64,000 nt of DNA from Bacteroidales bacterium (GTDB lineage Bacteria > Bacteroidota > Bacteroidia > Bacteroidales > VadinHA17), in NCBI GenBank assembly GCA_022865305.1, contig JALHSP010000043.1, positions 62,001 to 126,000 on the forward strand, in the 5' to 3' direction. Each line of letters starts with the position of its first letter. Within the stretch, counting starts at the first letter, position 1. The notes beneath the pieces were generated by a model. It did not search any database. It had not been told where the DNA came from and saw nothing but the letters and a program-made list of their open reading frames with translations. A program made the translations under genes and the position numbers. Below are positions 19,192 to 27,988 of the stretch, piece by piece.

Positions 19192-19199
19192 TATATTTG
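19192..19199 (+). promoter_or_regulatory. Candidate -7 promoter element of ubiE
   Basis: TATATTTG fits the Bacteroidetes TAnnTTTG box. TATG at 19167-19170, 21 bases upstream, is only a weak match to the -33 TTTG. If used, transcription would start near 19206, which supports the ATG at 19215 over the in-frame ATG at 19155. Confidence 0.45.
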
Positions 19200-19214
19200 C
19201 CCATTATCTTTCAT

Positions 19215-19943
19215 ATGGGAAATCTTAAGGAAATTTCAGATCAGGGCAAAAAAGCCACCGTCGCATCAATGTTCGATTCAATAGCGGGGAGATACGATTT
19301 TCTGAACCATTTCCTTTCATTTGGTATTGACCGTTGCTGGAGAAAAACAGCAATTAAGATCATTTCCGGAACCCATAAGAATCAGATGAAAATCCTGGAT
19401 GTCGCAACCGGCACCGGCGACCTTGCTATTGCTGCCATGAAGCTCAATCCCTGGCATATAACCGGTATCGACATCTCCCGAAAAATGCTGGAAGCAGGAA
19501 GAGAAAAGATCAGAAGGAAAGGACTCTCAGATAAGATAGATCTTATTGAGTTTGATTCTGAAAATATCTGTTTTGATGATAATAGCTTCGATGTGGCAAT
19601 GGTGGCTTTCGGTGTAAGAAATTTTGCAGATCCTGTTAAAGGTCTTACCGAAATGAGACGGGTCATCCGAAATGGCGGACTTATTTTGGTACTTGAATTT
19701 TCAAAACCTGTCAGATTTCCTTTCAGACAGATATATAATTTTTACTTCCTGAATATACTTCCTTTTATCGGAAGAATATTTTCAAAGAACAGGAATGCAT
19801 ACAGGTATCTTCCGGATTCTGTAATGCAATTCCCAGATAATGAGAGATTTATTAGTCTTCTGGAGAATGCCGCTTTTACAAATGTCCGTCAGAAAAAGCT
19901 AACAGGCGGTATTGCCAGCATTTATACCGGTATCAAACCTTGA
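19215..19943 (+). CDS. ubiE: Demethylmenaquinone methyltransferase UbiE/MenG
   Basis: The 242-residue SAM-dependent methyltransferase carries the family signatures VASMFDSIAGRYDFLNHFLS near the N-terminus, the SAM-binding ILDVATGTGDLAI, and DVAMVAFGVRNFADPVKGL. It methylates demethylmenaquinone in the last step of menaquinone synthesis, at the cytoplasmic membrane. The start at 19215 gives the normal family length; an upstream ATG would precede the likely promoter. The neighbour downstream is a PorT-like gene, a pairing I recognise from other Bacteroidetes. Confidence 0.95.
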   Translation: MGNLKEISDQGKKATVASMFDSIAGRYDFLNHFLSFGIDRCWRKTAIKIISGTHKNQMKILDVATGTGDLAIAAMKLNPWHITGIDISRKMLEAGREKIRRKGLSDKIDLIEFDSENICFDDNSFDVAMVAFGVRNFADPVKGLTEMRRVIRNGGLILVLEFSKPVRFPFRQIYNFYFLNILPFIGRIFSKNRNAYRYLPDSVMQFPDNERFISLLENAAFTNVRQKKLTGGIASIYTGIKP

Positions 19944-19996
19944 GTACAATATTTTTTATTTAAAGCAGTTTATTATCTTGTACCCCTGATAAAGAT

Positions 19997-20722
19997 TTGA
20001 ACAGTTTGAAAAGGAGGATCCTGAATATTTTGTTATCAGTTATTTTTCTGTTAATTCATTGCAGTCTTTCCGGACAGAAACAGAAACCAAAAAATGAATC
20101 ATGGTATGATGATAAGCTGCTGCATTTTGGTTTCAGCCTGGGACTCAATGCAATGGATTTCAATATTACGCCATCTCAATACTATCTGGAAACCGATTCA
20201 CTCTATCCTGAAGTAAGCAAACTTAATCCCGGCATAAACATTCAGATAGTAACCAATCTACATGCTTCAAAATACTTTGACCTAAGGTTCCTTCCCGGTG
20301 TTTCTTTCGGACAACGGAATGTAAGATATTATAAAAATAATGTATTAGTCAATGAGAGGCAGAGACTTGAATCGTCTTTTCTCGAATTCCCGATATTGCT
20401 TAAATATAAGGGCGACAGGCTTAATAATGTCAGGCCTTATGTCATTGGCGGTTTAAATTTCCGATATGACCTGGCAGGGAAAAAAGAATTTGATGATGAG
20501 AAACCTGTCTATTTAAGACTTAAGAGGTCTGATCTCTATTTTGAAATGGGATCCGGACTCGATTTTTACCTCAAATACTTTAAATTATCTGTCGAAATCA
20601 AAATGTCAAATGGTCTGAGGAATGTCCTGGTCGATGAGGCAGCTGCAGGTCATCAGGAATATCGCAATGCCATCGAAAAGATGAAGTCTCAGATATGGAT
20701 TCTGGCGTTTCATTTTGAGTAG
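19997..20722 (+). CDS. porT: PorT-like outer membrane beta-barrel protein (type IX secretion)
   Basis: The 241-residue protein has a signal peptide (RRILNILLSVIFLLIHCSLSG) and an eight-stranded barrel-like sequence with alternating hydrophobic residues and conserved starts such as LLHFGFSLGLNAMDF, FDLRFLPGVSFGQR, LEFPILLKYKG, and RPYVIGGLNFRYDL. This matches the PorT/SprT family needed for type IX secretion. No ATG is available; the start is TTG at 19997 or, giving a more typical signal peptide, TTG at 20006. The gene follows ubiE by 53 bases and is three bases before the FAD dehydrogenase gene. Confidence 0.8.
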   Translation: MNSLKRRILNILLSVIFLLIHCSLSGQKQKPKNESWYDDKLLHFGFSLGLNAMDFNITPSQYYLETDSLYPEVSKLNPGINIQIVTNLHASKYFDLRFLPGVSFGQRNVRYYKNNVLVNERQRLESSFLEFPILLKYKGDRLNNVRPYVIGGLNFRYDLAGKKEFDDEKPVYLRLKRSDLYFEMGSGLDFYLKYFKLSVEIKMSNGLRNVLVDEAAAGHQEYRNAIEKMKSQIWILAFHFE

Positions 20723-20724
20723 AA

Positions 20725-22281
20725 ATGGTGAAGCAGGTTCAGATCAGCCTCAATCCGGCAGAAGCTGCCGATAATGCCCTTATCCGTAAAATTTCCGGTA
20801 AACTTGCAAAGATAGACCCTGCAGAAATATCTGATATCAGGATTATTAAGCGTTCAGTGGATGCAAGAAAGAAAAACATCCGTGTTAATCTGACCGTTGA
20901 AGTATTATCGCACGGGGAATCTGCAAGACTGTTGGTAAATCCATTTATTCCAAAAAATGTTTCAAACCAGCGGGAAGTGATAATAGTCGGTGCAGGTCCT
21001 GCAGGATTATTTGCCGCATTGCGTCTGATTGAGCTTGGAATGCGTCCGGTTATAATTGAAAGGGGCAAAGATGTATCGGAACGTAAAAAGGATATTGCCA
21101 GAATCAGCAGGGAACATATTGTTAATCCTGATAGCAATTACTGTTTCGGAGAAGGTGGTGCAGGGACATTTTCCGACGGTAAACTTTATACAAGGTCGAA
21201 GAAGAGGGGTGACAATACCAGAGTTCTTGAGCTTTTATGTCTTCATGGGGCGAATGAAAACATATTGTATGAAGCACATCCGCACCTTGGGACAGACAAG
21301 TTACCCGGAATAATTTCAAGGATCAGGAGAACAATAATTGATTCCGGTGGGCAAATAATTTTTGAAAAGAGGGTGGATGACATATTAATTGAAAGAAACC
21401 AGATAAAGGGTATTGTGACATCAGGAAATGAAAAGCTAATTTCCTCATCAGTAATTCTGGCGACCGGTCATTCTGCCAGGGACATTTATAACATTTGTAA
21501 TATTCGCGGGATTGATCTTGAAATGAAATCCTTTGCAATGGGTATCAGGGTAGAGCATCCTCAGGAATTAATTGATATTATACAATATCATGGCAGTTCC
21601 CGGGGTGAATATCTGCCCGCTGCATCATATAACATTGCAAAGCAGGTAGATGGGAGGGGCGTATACTCTTTTTGTATGTGCCCCGGTGGATTCATAGTAC
21701 CATCTGCCACATCACAGGAAGAAGTTGTAGTGAATGGCATGTCACCGTCAGAAAGAAATTCACCCTATGCAAATTCAGGAATTGTCGTAGAAATAAAAAC
21801 TGGAGATCTTCAGCGATACAGCAAATATGGTTTAATGGCAGGCCTCGAATTTCAAAAAGAACTTGAAAAAAATGCCTGGGAAAATGGAGGCCATACACAA
21901 ATAGCTCCGGCGCAAAGACTTGCTGATTTTGTTTCAGGAAAGGAATCAGGTACTATGCCAAAAGCTTCTTATTTTCCAGGGATTGAATCATCCCCTCTTC
22001 ACAAGTGGTTACCTGTTTCAATTGGCAAAAGGCTGAGGAATGGATTCAGGTTGTTTGATAAAGTGATGAAAGGATTTATTACTAACGAAGCTGTTGTGCT
22101 TGGCATTGAATCCAGAACATCTTCTCCTGTACGGATACCACGAAATCCTTTAACTCTGGAGCATATTAAAATTATGGGATTATATCCCTGCGGCGAAGGT
22201 TCCGGTTATGCAGGAGGAATTGTTTCTTCCGCAGTTGACGGGATAAGAGCTGCTGAGGCAATTGCATCAAATTACAGGTGA
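20725..22281 (+). CDS. FAD-dependent dehydrogenase (COG2509-type NAD(P)/FAD oxidoreductase)
   Basis: The 518-residue protein has an N-terminal alpha/beta domain of about 85 residues, followed by an FAD-binding Rossmann fold (VIIVGAGPAGLFAALRLIE, about residues 88-106), GEGGAGTFSDGKLYTR, and a C-terminal FAD motif CGEGSGYAGGIVSSAVDGI. This architecture is that of the uncharacterised COG2509 family of FAD-dependent dehydrogenases found across bacteria. No signal peptide or membrane segment. It is tightly coupled to the porT-like gene (three-base gap), but a functional link is not obvious. The substrate is unknown. Confidence 0.88.
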   Translation: MVKQVQISLNPAEAADNALIRKISGKLAKIDPAEISDIRIIKRSVDARKKNIRVNLTVEVLSHGESARLLVNPFIPKNVSNQREVIIVGAGPAGLFAALRLIELGMRPVIIERGKDVSERKKDIARISREHIVNPDSNYCFGEGGAGTFSDGKLYTRSKKRGDNTRVLELLCLHGANENILYEAHPHLGTDKLPGIISRIRRTIIDSGGQIIFEKRVDDILIERNQIKGIVTSGNEKLISSSVILATGHSARDIYNICNIRGIDLEMKSFAMGIRVEHPQELIDIIQYHGSSRGEYLPAASYNIAKQVDGRGVYSFCMCPGGFIVPSATSQEEVVVNGMSPSERNSPYANSGIVVEIKTGDLQRYSKYGLMAGLEFQKELEKNAWENGGHTQIAPAQRLADFVSGKESGTMPKASYFPGIESSPLHKWLPVSIGKRLRNGFRLFDKVMKGFITNEAVVLGIESRTSSPVRIPRNPLTLEHIKIMGLYPCGEGSGYAGGIVSSAVDGIRAAEAIASNYR

Positions 22282-22342
22282 GTGTGCTGTTTTTCCACTT
22301 TATTTAAACAGACTGATAAGGATTCTATTTTCCCATATTGTG

Positions 22343-22350
22343 TAAATTTG
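22343..22350 (+). promoter_or_regulatory. Candidate -7 promoter element of the redox gene cluster
   Basis: TAAATTTG fits the TAnnTTTG box of Bacteroidetes promoters and lies 77 bases before the first gene of the three-gene cluster. No TTTG is seen at the expected distance upstream, so it is a weak candidate. Confidence 0.3.
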
Positions 22351-22426
22351 TTCTAAGGTCTTCAGTATTTAGTCGCTCATTTGACCAAACCAAATCCGGA
22401 GCCAGATTTAAAAGGAGAAAGCTGAA

Positions 22427-23050
22427 ATGGCAGAATCATTTATTCTTGGCTTAAGCAGCGGATCAGCCTGTCTTGTTACCTGTGGGATGGTCATGTTCCC
22501 TTACCTTATGGCTGAATCTGCGGGTACAAGGAGAATTGTTGCAGATCTCTCCGTTTTTCTTTTAACCAGGCTTATCATTTATATAATTCTTGCAACTCTT
22601 GCGTGGTATTTTGGACAGGCAATTTTTTCATCCGCTGGTGTAAAGAACTATCTTCCCGGAATATTATATATTGTTTTTGCAGGCATGCTTATATGGTACA
22701 GCATCGGTCGCAATCCCAGAAAGGAGTGTCCTGCCAGAATTGTCACTGTGATTGATAATACTAAATTTGTTCCTGTCTTGCTTGGTATTGTCAACAGCCT
22801 GGGACTTTGTCCTGCTCTTCTGATTATGCTTACGAGTGGAGCAACACAGGATAGTCTGGTAAAAAGCTATATAGCTTTTATTGCTTTTTTTGCCGGTTCA
22901 TCAATATGGTTCATCCCGTTGACATTAGCCGGCAAATTGAGAAAAAAACAGATAATAGCAACCATTGGAGTTCTTGCAACCGGTCTCGCAGGAGCAATTT
23001 TCCTGATAAAAGGTATAACAATCTTGATCGGAGGAATAATAAATGAATAA
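22427..23050 (+). CDS. DsbD/CcdA-like (TauE/SafE-UreH type) transmembrane protein
   Basis: The 207-residue protein has about six membrane helices. A Cys pair lies in the first helix (SACLVTCGMVMFP) and another Cys in the fourth (NSLGLCPALLIM). Paired cysteines with neighbouring prolines in helices 1 and 4 are the layout of the CcdA/DsbD transmembrane domain that passes electrons across the membrane. Its start is preceded by an AAGGAG sequence at about 22411. It overlaps the next gene, a polyferredoxin, by eight bases. I infer it moves reducing equivalents from the cytoplasm to a periplasmic or membrane partner. A sulfite-exporter-type role is the alternative. Confidence 0.75.
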   Translation: MAESFILGLSSGSACLVTCGMVMFPYLMAESAGTRRIVADLSVFLLTRLIIYIILATLAWYFGQAIFSSAGVKNYLPGILYIVFAGMLIWYSIGRNPRKECPARIVTVIDNTKFVPVLLGIVNSLGLCPALLIMLTSGATQDSLVKSYIAFIAFFAGSSIWFIPLTLAGKLRKKQIIATIGVLATGLAGAIFLIKGITILIGGIINE

Positions 23051-24194
23051 AACTATAATCAGCAACAGTATGAATAAATCATTTGGAATATCTATTCTTT
23101 ATACACTGCCAATGTTTCTTATAACGTTTGTCTTTATTACGGGAGGCAAACCAAATTTTTCTGATCCTGCCAATGGTTTAGCGATCTTACTGACATTTTT
23201 GGGAATGAATGTTCTCTATTTCCTGATGCATTACACAGGAAAAACAGATAAATACAGAGCGATTTTATTCATAATCTTCGCCCTGTCACTTTCATTCACC
23301 CTTATCAGCAATATGGTTGAAACAAGAAATTCAATGTCATTCTCACAAGCTGACGTAGTGGAATGCAAAATTCCCTTCTGTCATCTTGTGATACCCATGA
23401 TGATAATTCCTGCAGCATTTACCAAATCAATTATTTTCCCCGGATCAATTATCGGAGGATTTGCAGATATTTCAGCGATGCTGGTTCTCTGGCTTGTTGC
23501 GACAATCGTTTTAGGCCGGGGCTTTTGCAGCTGGGGTTGTTTTTATGGTGGCTGGGATGATGGTTTTTCCAGATTAAAAAAGAAACCGGTGATAAAGAAA
23601 ATCAGTGATTTCTGGAAGTGGATGCCCTTTGCTGTACTTATCATGGTATCTTTAACTGCAGCTCTCACACTCGTACCAACTTATTGTGACTGGATCTGTC
23701 CATTTAAAGCTGTAACTGAATTCGAGCAGGTAACAAATGTTGAGTCAGCAATAAAAGCCGGAGTATTTATCTCATTATTTGGTGGTCTGGTTGTTGTGCT
23801 TCCAATTATGACACGAAAAAGGACACAGTGCAGTTTCCTTTGTCCTCTTGGTGCCATCAATACATTGTCGAATAAGGTAACACCATTTACAATTAAGATT
23901 GATAAGAATCTCTGCAGCGATTGTCTGAAATGCGTTGAAGTATGTCCATTGTTTGCTCTTACACCTGACGGAGTCAAAAACGGAAAGGTTTCGGTTTTTT
24001 GCAGTAAATGCGGAAAATGCGTTGATGCCTGTTCGAAAAAAGCAATTCACTTTGGAATAAAGGGAATTCCGGCAGGTACCATGAAAAACTTCTCAAGAAA
24101 CATTTTTTTATTTACCTCTTTCCTTTTTATTGCTGTTTTCTCATCAGGTTCAATAATTAACAGTATAAAGAGTCTTCTTAATCTTATATTCTAA
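23043..24194 (+). CDS. NapH/NosR-like membrane polyferredoxin (4Fe-4S)
   Basis: The 383-residue protein has about six membrane helices and three Cys-rich motifs of the NapH/NosR type (GRGFCSWGCFYGGWDD, CDWICPFKAV, CSFLCPLGAI) facing the cytoplasm, then two classical 4Fe-4S motifs (CSDCLKCVEVCP and CSKCGKCVDACS, about residues 295-335). A final helix anchors the C-terminus. Such proteins transfer electrons between the quinone pool or cytoplasmic carriers and periplasmic reductases. No reductase is encoded nearby, so the partner is open. The start overlaps the previous gene (ATGAATAA). Confidence 0.85.
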   Translation: MNKTIISNSMNKSFGISILYTLPMFLITFVFITGGKPNFSDPANGLAILLTFLGMNVLYFLMHYTGKTDKYRAILFIIFALSLSFTLISNMVETRNSMSFSQADVVECKIPFCHLVIPMMIIPAAFTKSIIFPGSIIGGFADISAMLVLWLVATIVLGRGFCSWGCFYGGWDDGFSRLKKKPVIKKISDFWKWMPFAVLIMVSLTAALTLVPTYCDWICPFKAVTEFEQVTNVESAIKAGVFISLFGGLVVVLPIMTRKRTQCSFLCPLGAINTLSNKVTPFTIKIDKNLCSDCLKCVEVCPLFALTPDGVKNGKVSVFCSKCGKCVDACSKKAIHFGIKGIPAGTMKNFSRNIFLFTSFLFIAVFSSGSIINSIKSLLNLIF

Positions 24195-24204
24195 AATCTG
24201 AATT

Positions 24205-24654
24205 ATGAAAAAAATTAAAATAATAGCCGGTATAATGTGGGCAATTCTTGGACTGTTTCTGATTTTAATTTTATTTCCCAGATTTACAAATTTCACCTCA
24301 TCAGCTTCAAAGCTTCCTTTTATGAAAATTAATCCCAGATACTCAGGAGGGGATGTTGCATCTGAAAGGATAAGTGTAAATTGTACACTTATTACACGGA
24401 AGCCTGTTTTTAACGGTTTGCTAAAGGAAAGAAAAACCGGATTTGTGCAGATTGACTGGAGGGGAAATATTCCTGAAACGATTGTCGATACAATCGATTT
24501 TGATTCAGACAGCATACCCGACTTTACCATCAGAATAAATACAAAAGAATCAACTACTCGTTTTGATCCATCGAATAAGAATGTTAAAGGCGTAGATGTT
24601 TCAACTCCGACCTCCTATGGCTGGGCTGTAAGAATTAAGCTAAAGAAGCAATAA
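24205..24654 (+). CDS. Membrane-anchored protein of unknown function
   Basis: Not recognised. The 149-residue protein has one N-terminal membrane helix (residues 3-27, IKIIAGIMWAILGLFLILILF) and a soluble domain of about 120 residues outside the membrane, with VNCTLITRKPVF, a segment FDSDSIPDFTIRINT that resembles a calcium-loop-like acidic stretch, and a C-terminal WAVRIKLKK. It has a single cysteine and no haem or Fe-S motif. It lies 10 bases after the polyferredoxin gene and is surely co-transcribed, so it is probably an accessory subunit of that redox complex. Confidence 0.7.
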   Translation: MKKIKIIAGIMWAILGLFLILILFPRFTNFTSSASKLPFMKINPRYSGGDVASERISVNCTLITRKPVFNGLLKERKTGFVQIDWRGNIPETIVDTIDFDSDSIPDFTIRINTKESTTRFDPSNKNVKGVDVSTPTSYGWAVRIKLKKQ

Positions 24655-24688
24655 AACCCTGAACCCTGAACCTTGTACCCTATAACTG
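24655..24688. repeat. Array of degenerate heptamers (AACCCTG)
   Basis: AACCCTG, AACCCTG, AACCTTG, TACCCTA run without gaps and are followed by TAACTG. The array begins directly at the stop codon of the preceding plus-strand gene and runs over the stop of the convergent TrmH gene (24680-24682). It fills the whole 25-base space between the two genes. Confidence 0.7.
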
Positions 24689-25459
24689 TCTTCCCTTGCT
24701 TCTCGTAAACTCTGAAAATATCACTGACGCTGCCATGCTAACATTAAGTGAATCAATACCTGACGAGTCATCAGTTAATCTGGGTATCACTATTTTATCT
24801 GTAATAAAAGGTAGCAACCCGTTTGAGATCCCCTGAGATTCGTTTCCCAGAAGGATTATACCTTTACTGGCAAGTTTATAAGTATAAATAGATTCTCCTT
24901 CAAGCATAGTACCGAATACAGGCAAATTAATTTCAGCAGCTTTCCTTAGCAGTTCATTTAGTTCAGTATAAAAAACGTTGACATGCAAAATTGCACCCAT
25001 GCTTGCCTGGATTACTTTGGGATTATATTCATCAACACAATCGTGGGAGCAGTAGATATTCTTTAGCCCGAACCATGCTGCGGCTCTTATTATAGTTCCC
25101 AGATTTCCCGGATCCTGGATACAATCAAGAGCCACGGTTAATCCTTTTTTAAGTTCAGCCGGATCCGGAATATTTTCTGGTATTACGATGACTGCCAGAG
25201 CGTTATGGGGGGTCTTCAGTGTGCTTATTCTTTTCAGTTCGTCATAACTTGCCGGGATTATCTCTGCAACCCCCTGTTTAAGAAATAATGGAAGAGAATT
25301 CAAAAACTCGGGTTTGGCTATCAGTGTCTTGACCGGAGCCCTGGCAAGAAGAAACTCTTTTACCAGCTTATCACCCTCTATTACGAATAATCGTTCTTCA
25401 TCCCTCACCTTCTTCTTCTGAAGTGAAATTATGTAATTTGCCTTATTCTTACTTACCAT
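24680..25459 (-). CDS. TrmH/SpoU family RNA 2'-O-methyltransferase
   Basis: A 259-residue SpoU-class methyltransferase. The N-terminal substrate-binding domain (about residues 1-90) includes KVRDEERLFVIEGDKLVKEF, and the C-terminal knotted domain has motif 1 ALDCIQDPGNLGTIIRAAAW, motif 2 GIILLGNESQGISNGLL and motif 3 IPRLTDDSSGIDSLNVSMAA. It methylates ribose 2'-hydroxyls in rRNA or tRNA using SAM. The motifs place it near the 23S rRNA methyltransferases, but the target nucleotide cannot be told. It is divergent from the Omp85 gene with a spacer of about 70 bases. Confidence 0.92.
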   Translation of the reverse strand: MVSKNKANYIISLQKKKVRDEERLFVIEGDKLVKEFLLARAPVKTLIAKPEFLNSLPLFLKQGVAEIIPASYDELKRISTLKTPHNALAVIVIPENIPDPAELKKGLTVALDCIQDPGNLGTIIRAAAWFGLKNIYCSHDCVDEYNPKVIQASMGAILHVNVFYTELNELLRKAAEINLPVFGTMLEGESIYTYKLASKGIILLGNESQGISNGLLPFITDKIVIPRLTDDSSGIDSLNVSMAASVIFSEFTRSKGRQL

Positions 25460-25500
25460 TATACTAAAGGATTATCCGGAGCATTATTTATTATTATTGA

Positions 25501-25508
25501 TATATTTG
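25501..25508 (+). promoter_or_regulatory. Candidate -7 promoter element of the Omp85 gene
   Basis: TATATTTG fits the TAnnTTTG box exactly, without a clear TTTG 19-21 bases upstream. Transcription from here would start near 25515, downstream of the TTG at 25497, and so favours the TTG at 25533 as the start codon of the following gene. Confidence 0.4.
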
Positions 25509-25532
25509 CTTAACAATATTCCGGCACAAATT

Positions 25533-27902
25533 TTGAAAAAAAATACTTCAAATAAAAATATATCTTTTCTGAGATATTTTCTCCTTCTTATATTTACAGT
25601 ACTGGTTGCATCATCCTGTAATCCGACAAAATATGTTCCCCAGGGTGAAACACTCCTTGATGAGGATCATATCATAATAAACAATGAGGGAATTAAGAAA
25701 TCCGACCTGGCACCATACATAAAACAAAAACCTAATAAACGGATCTTCGGGACTAAGTTTCACCTCGGATTATACAACCTCTCCAACATAAACAAGCAGA
25801 AATGGCCACATTCCTGGTTAAGGGCAATAGGAGAAGAACCTGTTATTTTTGATCCTTATTCCACCACAAAAAGCAAGGAACAAATTCAATCATATATAGA
25901 ATCAAAAGGCTATTTTGACGGGCAGGTTACGGAGACAATAGAAACGGCAAACCAGAAATCAAAAGTCTTTTACAACGTCGACCTTAAAACACCTTATACC
26001 ATCCGCAACCTCTTCTACGAAATAGCAGACTCAACAATACAAACGATCTTTTATTTTGATTCTGCATTTTGTACAATCAAAAGGGGAGACCCTTATGATG
26101 TGGATCTCCTTCAGGCTGAAAGGTCGAGGCTTGAACGATCTGTAAAGGATCATGGTTTCTATAAATTTTCCAGGGATCATATTTCTTTCAATGTCGACAG
26201 TACTATAGGTAACAGGCAGGTAAATATCTATTACGTGATAAAGAATTTCATGAAAACAGATGCTTACAACAGAGTCGTTACTGTCCCGCATTCATACTAT
26301 AAGGTAAGGAACATTTACATTTATCCCGATTTTGTTCCGAAGGATGCCCTTGAAGGAGGTTCTGAATACCTTAATAGTCTCGATACTACTATTTATAATG
26401 GCTATTATTTTATTACGCCAAAGCAAAAACCCGAAATCAAATATGAGCTTATCGTCCAGTCACTCTATCTGAAGCCTGGATCGATTTACAGCGTTACAAA
26501 TACAGAACGATCCCAGTCGCATCTTCTTTCGCTGAAGACTTTTCGCCTGGTAAATATTTTTTATAATGAACTTCCATCCCAGGTACCTGGTGAGAATTCC
26601 GAACCTATGCTCGATTGCAATATTCAGATGACACTGCTGAGTCAGCAATCTTTTAAGGTCGAAGTTGAAGGTACCAATTCAGCCGGCAACCTTGGAGGAG
26701 CTTTAAACCTGATTTATCAGCATAAGAATCTTTTTCATGGTGCGGACCTGTTCAATCTGAAACTGAAAGGAGCTTATGAAGTACTACGACAAGAGAAAAG
26801 TAAACTGAGGAGTTCCCAGGAATATGGTGTTGAAACAAGCCTCAGGTTTCCCGAATTTCTTATCCCTTTCCTGAGAAAAGAGGATTTCATTAAAAGATAT
26901 AATCCAACAACAATCCTGCTGGCCGCTTACAACTATCAAAGTATGCCATTTTATACCAGAACGATGGTTACAGCAACCTTTGGTTATAACTGGAAAGCTG
27001 GTAACTTAAAGGAACATATAGTCAATCCACTTCAGCTGAACATAGTAAAACTTAAACCAGGATCTATCGATCCATCTTTTCAGGCAAGAATAGATGCTTC
27101 CTCTTATCTTGCCTACGGCTACAGGAATGTTATGATCCTTGGAGGCAACTATTCCTTCATATATAATGACCAGATGACAAAAAGCTCGAAGCACTGGTTT
27201 TTGAGGGTAAATGCTGAAAGCGCAGGTAATATGCTTGCCGGGGTAAGCAAACTGACAGGAATCCTCAAAAATGACAGCATATTCGGACTTCCATATGCGC
27301 AGTATATCAGGTCAGATTTAGACCTGCGGTTTACCTATGTCCTGAACGATGTCAGCTCAGTTGTCTTGCGTGGATTTATTGGTGCAGGAATTCCTTATGG
27401 CAACTCTAAGGCAATACCTTTTGAAAAACAGTATTTCGGAGGAGGTGCAAACGGAATAAGGGCCTGGCAGGTGAGATCGCTTGGTCCCGGGTCATATCGA
27501 TATTACCCAGGAAATATTGCTCCGCGGAAATATGTTCCCCCCTTCCTGAACCAGACAGCCGATATTAAACTGGAGGTTAATGCGGAATACAGGTTTAAAC
27601 TATTCTGGATACTTGAAGGCGCTCTCTTCCTTGATGCAGGCAATATTTGGACGTTTAAGAACGATTCTTCCCAGGTCGGCTCACAATTCAGTTTTAAGAA
27701 GTTTTATGATGATATTGCAATTGGTACCGGAGCTGGCTTGAGACTCGACCTTGATTTTGTTATTTTAAGAGTAGACCTTGGCATAAAACTTCGCGATCCA
27801 TACGATCTATGGCCTACAGACCATTCAAAGTGGATCATGATGCAACGTCCATATAGCAAAGACGATTTCACTGTTGTATTTGGTATCGGATATCCATTCT
27901 GA
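25533..27902 (+). CDS. BamA/TamA family (Omp85) outer membrane lipoprotein
   Basis: A protein of about 789 residues. The lipoprotein signal (FLLLIFTVLVASSC, with the lipidated Cys followed by NPTKYVPQGETLL) is typical of a Bacteroidetes Omp85 paralogue. POTRA-like domains follow (about residues 35-330), then a 16-stranded barrel ending in the terminal strand DDFTVVFGIGYPF with aromatic C-terminus. The conserved QKYF/GG(A/S)NGIRAW motif appears as EKQYFGGGANGIRAWQVR. It assembles or transports outer membrane components. I chose the TTG at 25533 because it gives a standard signal peptide (MKKN...) and lies behind the promoter candidate; TTG at 25497 would add 12 residues. Confidence 0.87.
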   Translation: MKKNTSNKNISFLRYFLLLIFTVLVASSCNPTKYVPQGETLLDEDHIIINNEGIKKSDLAPYIKQKPNKRIFGTKFHLGLYNLSNINKQKWPHSWLRAIGEEPVIFDPYSTTKSKEQIQSYIESKGYFDGQVTETIETANQKSKVFYNVDLKTPYTIRNLFYEIADSTIQTIFYFDSAFCTIKRGDPYDVDLLQAERSRLERSVKDHGFYKFSRDHISFNVDSTIGNRQVNIYYVIKNFMKTDAYNRVVTVPHSYYKVRNIYIYPDFVPKDALEGGSEYLNSLDTTIYNGYYFITPKQKPEIKYELIVQSLYLKPGSIYSVTNTERSQSHLLSLKTFRLVNIFYNELPSQVPGENSEPMLDCNIQMTLLSQQSFKVEVEGTNSAGNLGGALNLIYQHKNLFHGADLFNLKLKGAYEVLRQEKSKLRSSQEYGVETSLRFPEFLIPFLRKEDFIKRYNPTTILLAAYNYQSMPFYTRTMVTATFGYNWKAGNLKEHIVNPLQLNIVKLKPGSIDPSFQARIDASSYLAYGYRNVMILGGNYSFIYNDQMTKSSKHWFLRVNAESAGNMLAGVSKLTGILKNDSIFGLPYAQYIRSDLDLRFTYVLNDVSSVVLRGFIGAGIPYGNSKAIPFEKQYFGGGANGIRAWQVRSLGPGSYRYYPGNIAPRKYVPPFLNQTADIKLEVNAEYRFKLFWILEGALFLDAGNIWTFKNDSSQVGSQFSFKKFYDDIAIGTGAGLRLDLDFVILRVDLGIKLRDPYDLWPTDHSKWIMMQRPYSKDDFTVVFGIGYPF

Positions 27903-27988
27903 TCTCGGGGAAGTCAAAATAGTTATTTAATTTCAGAAATATTCGAACCGGAATTCGTAAATTGCAGATTGTCTCACTGCAGTTTTAA

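Noticed and set aside
19155-19214. Longer N-terminus for UbiE starting at the ATG at 19155
   Set aside because: It would precede the likely promoter box and add 20 residues that do not fit the family.
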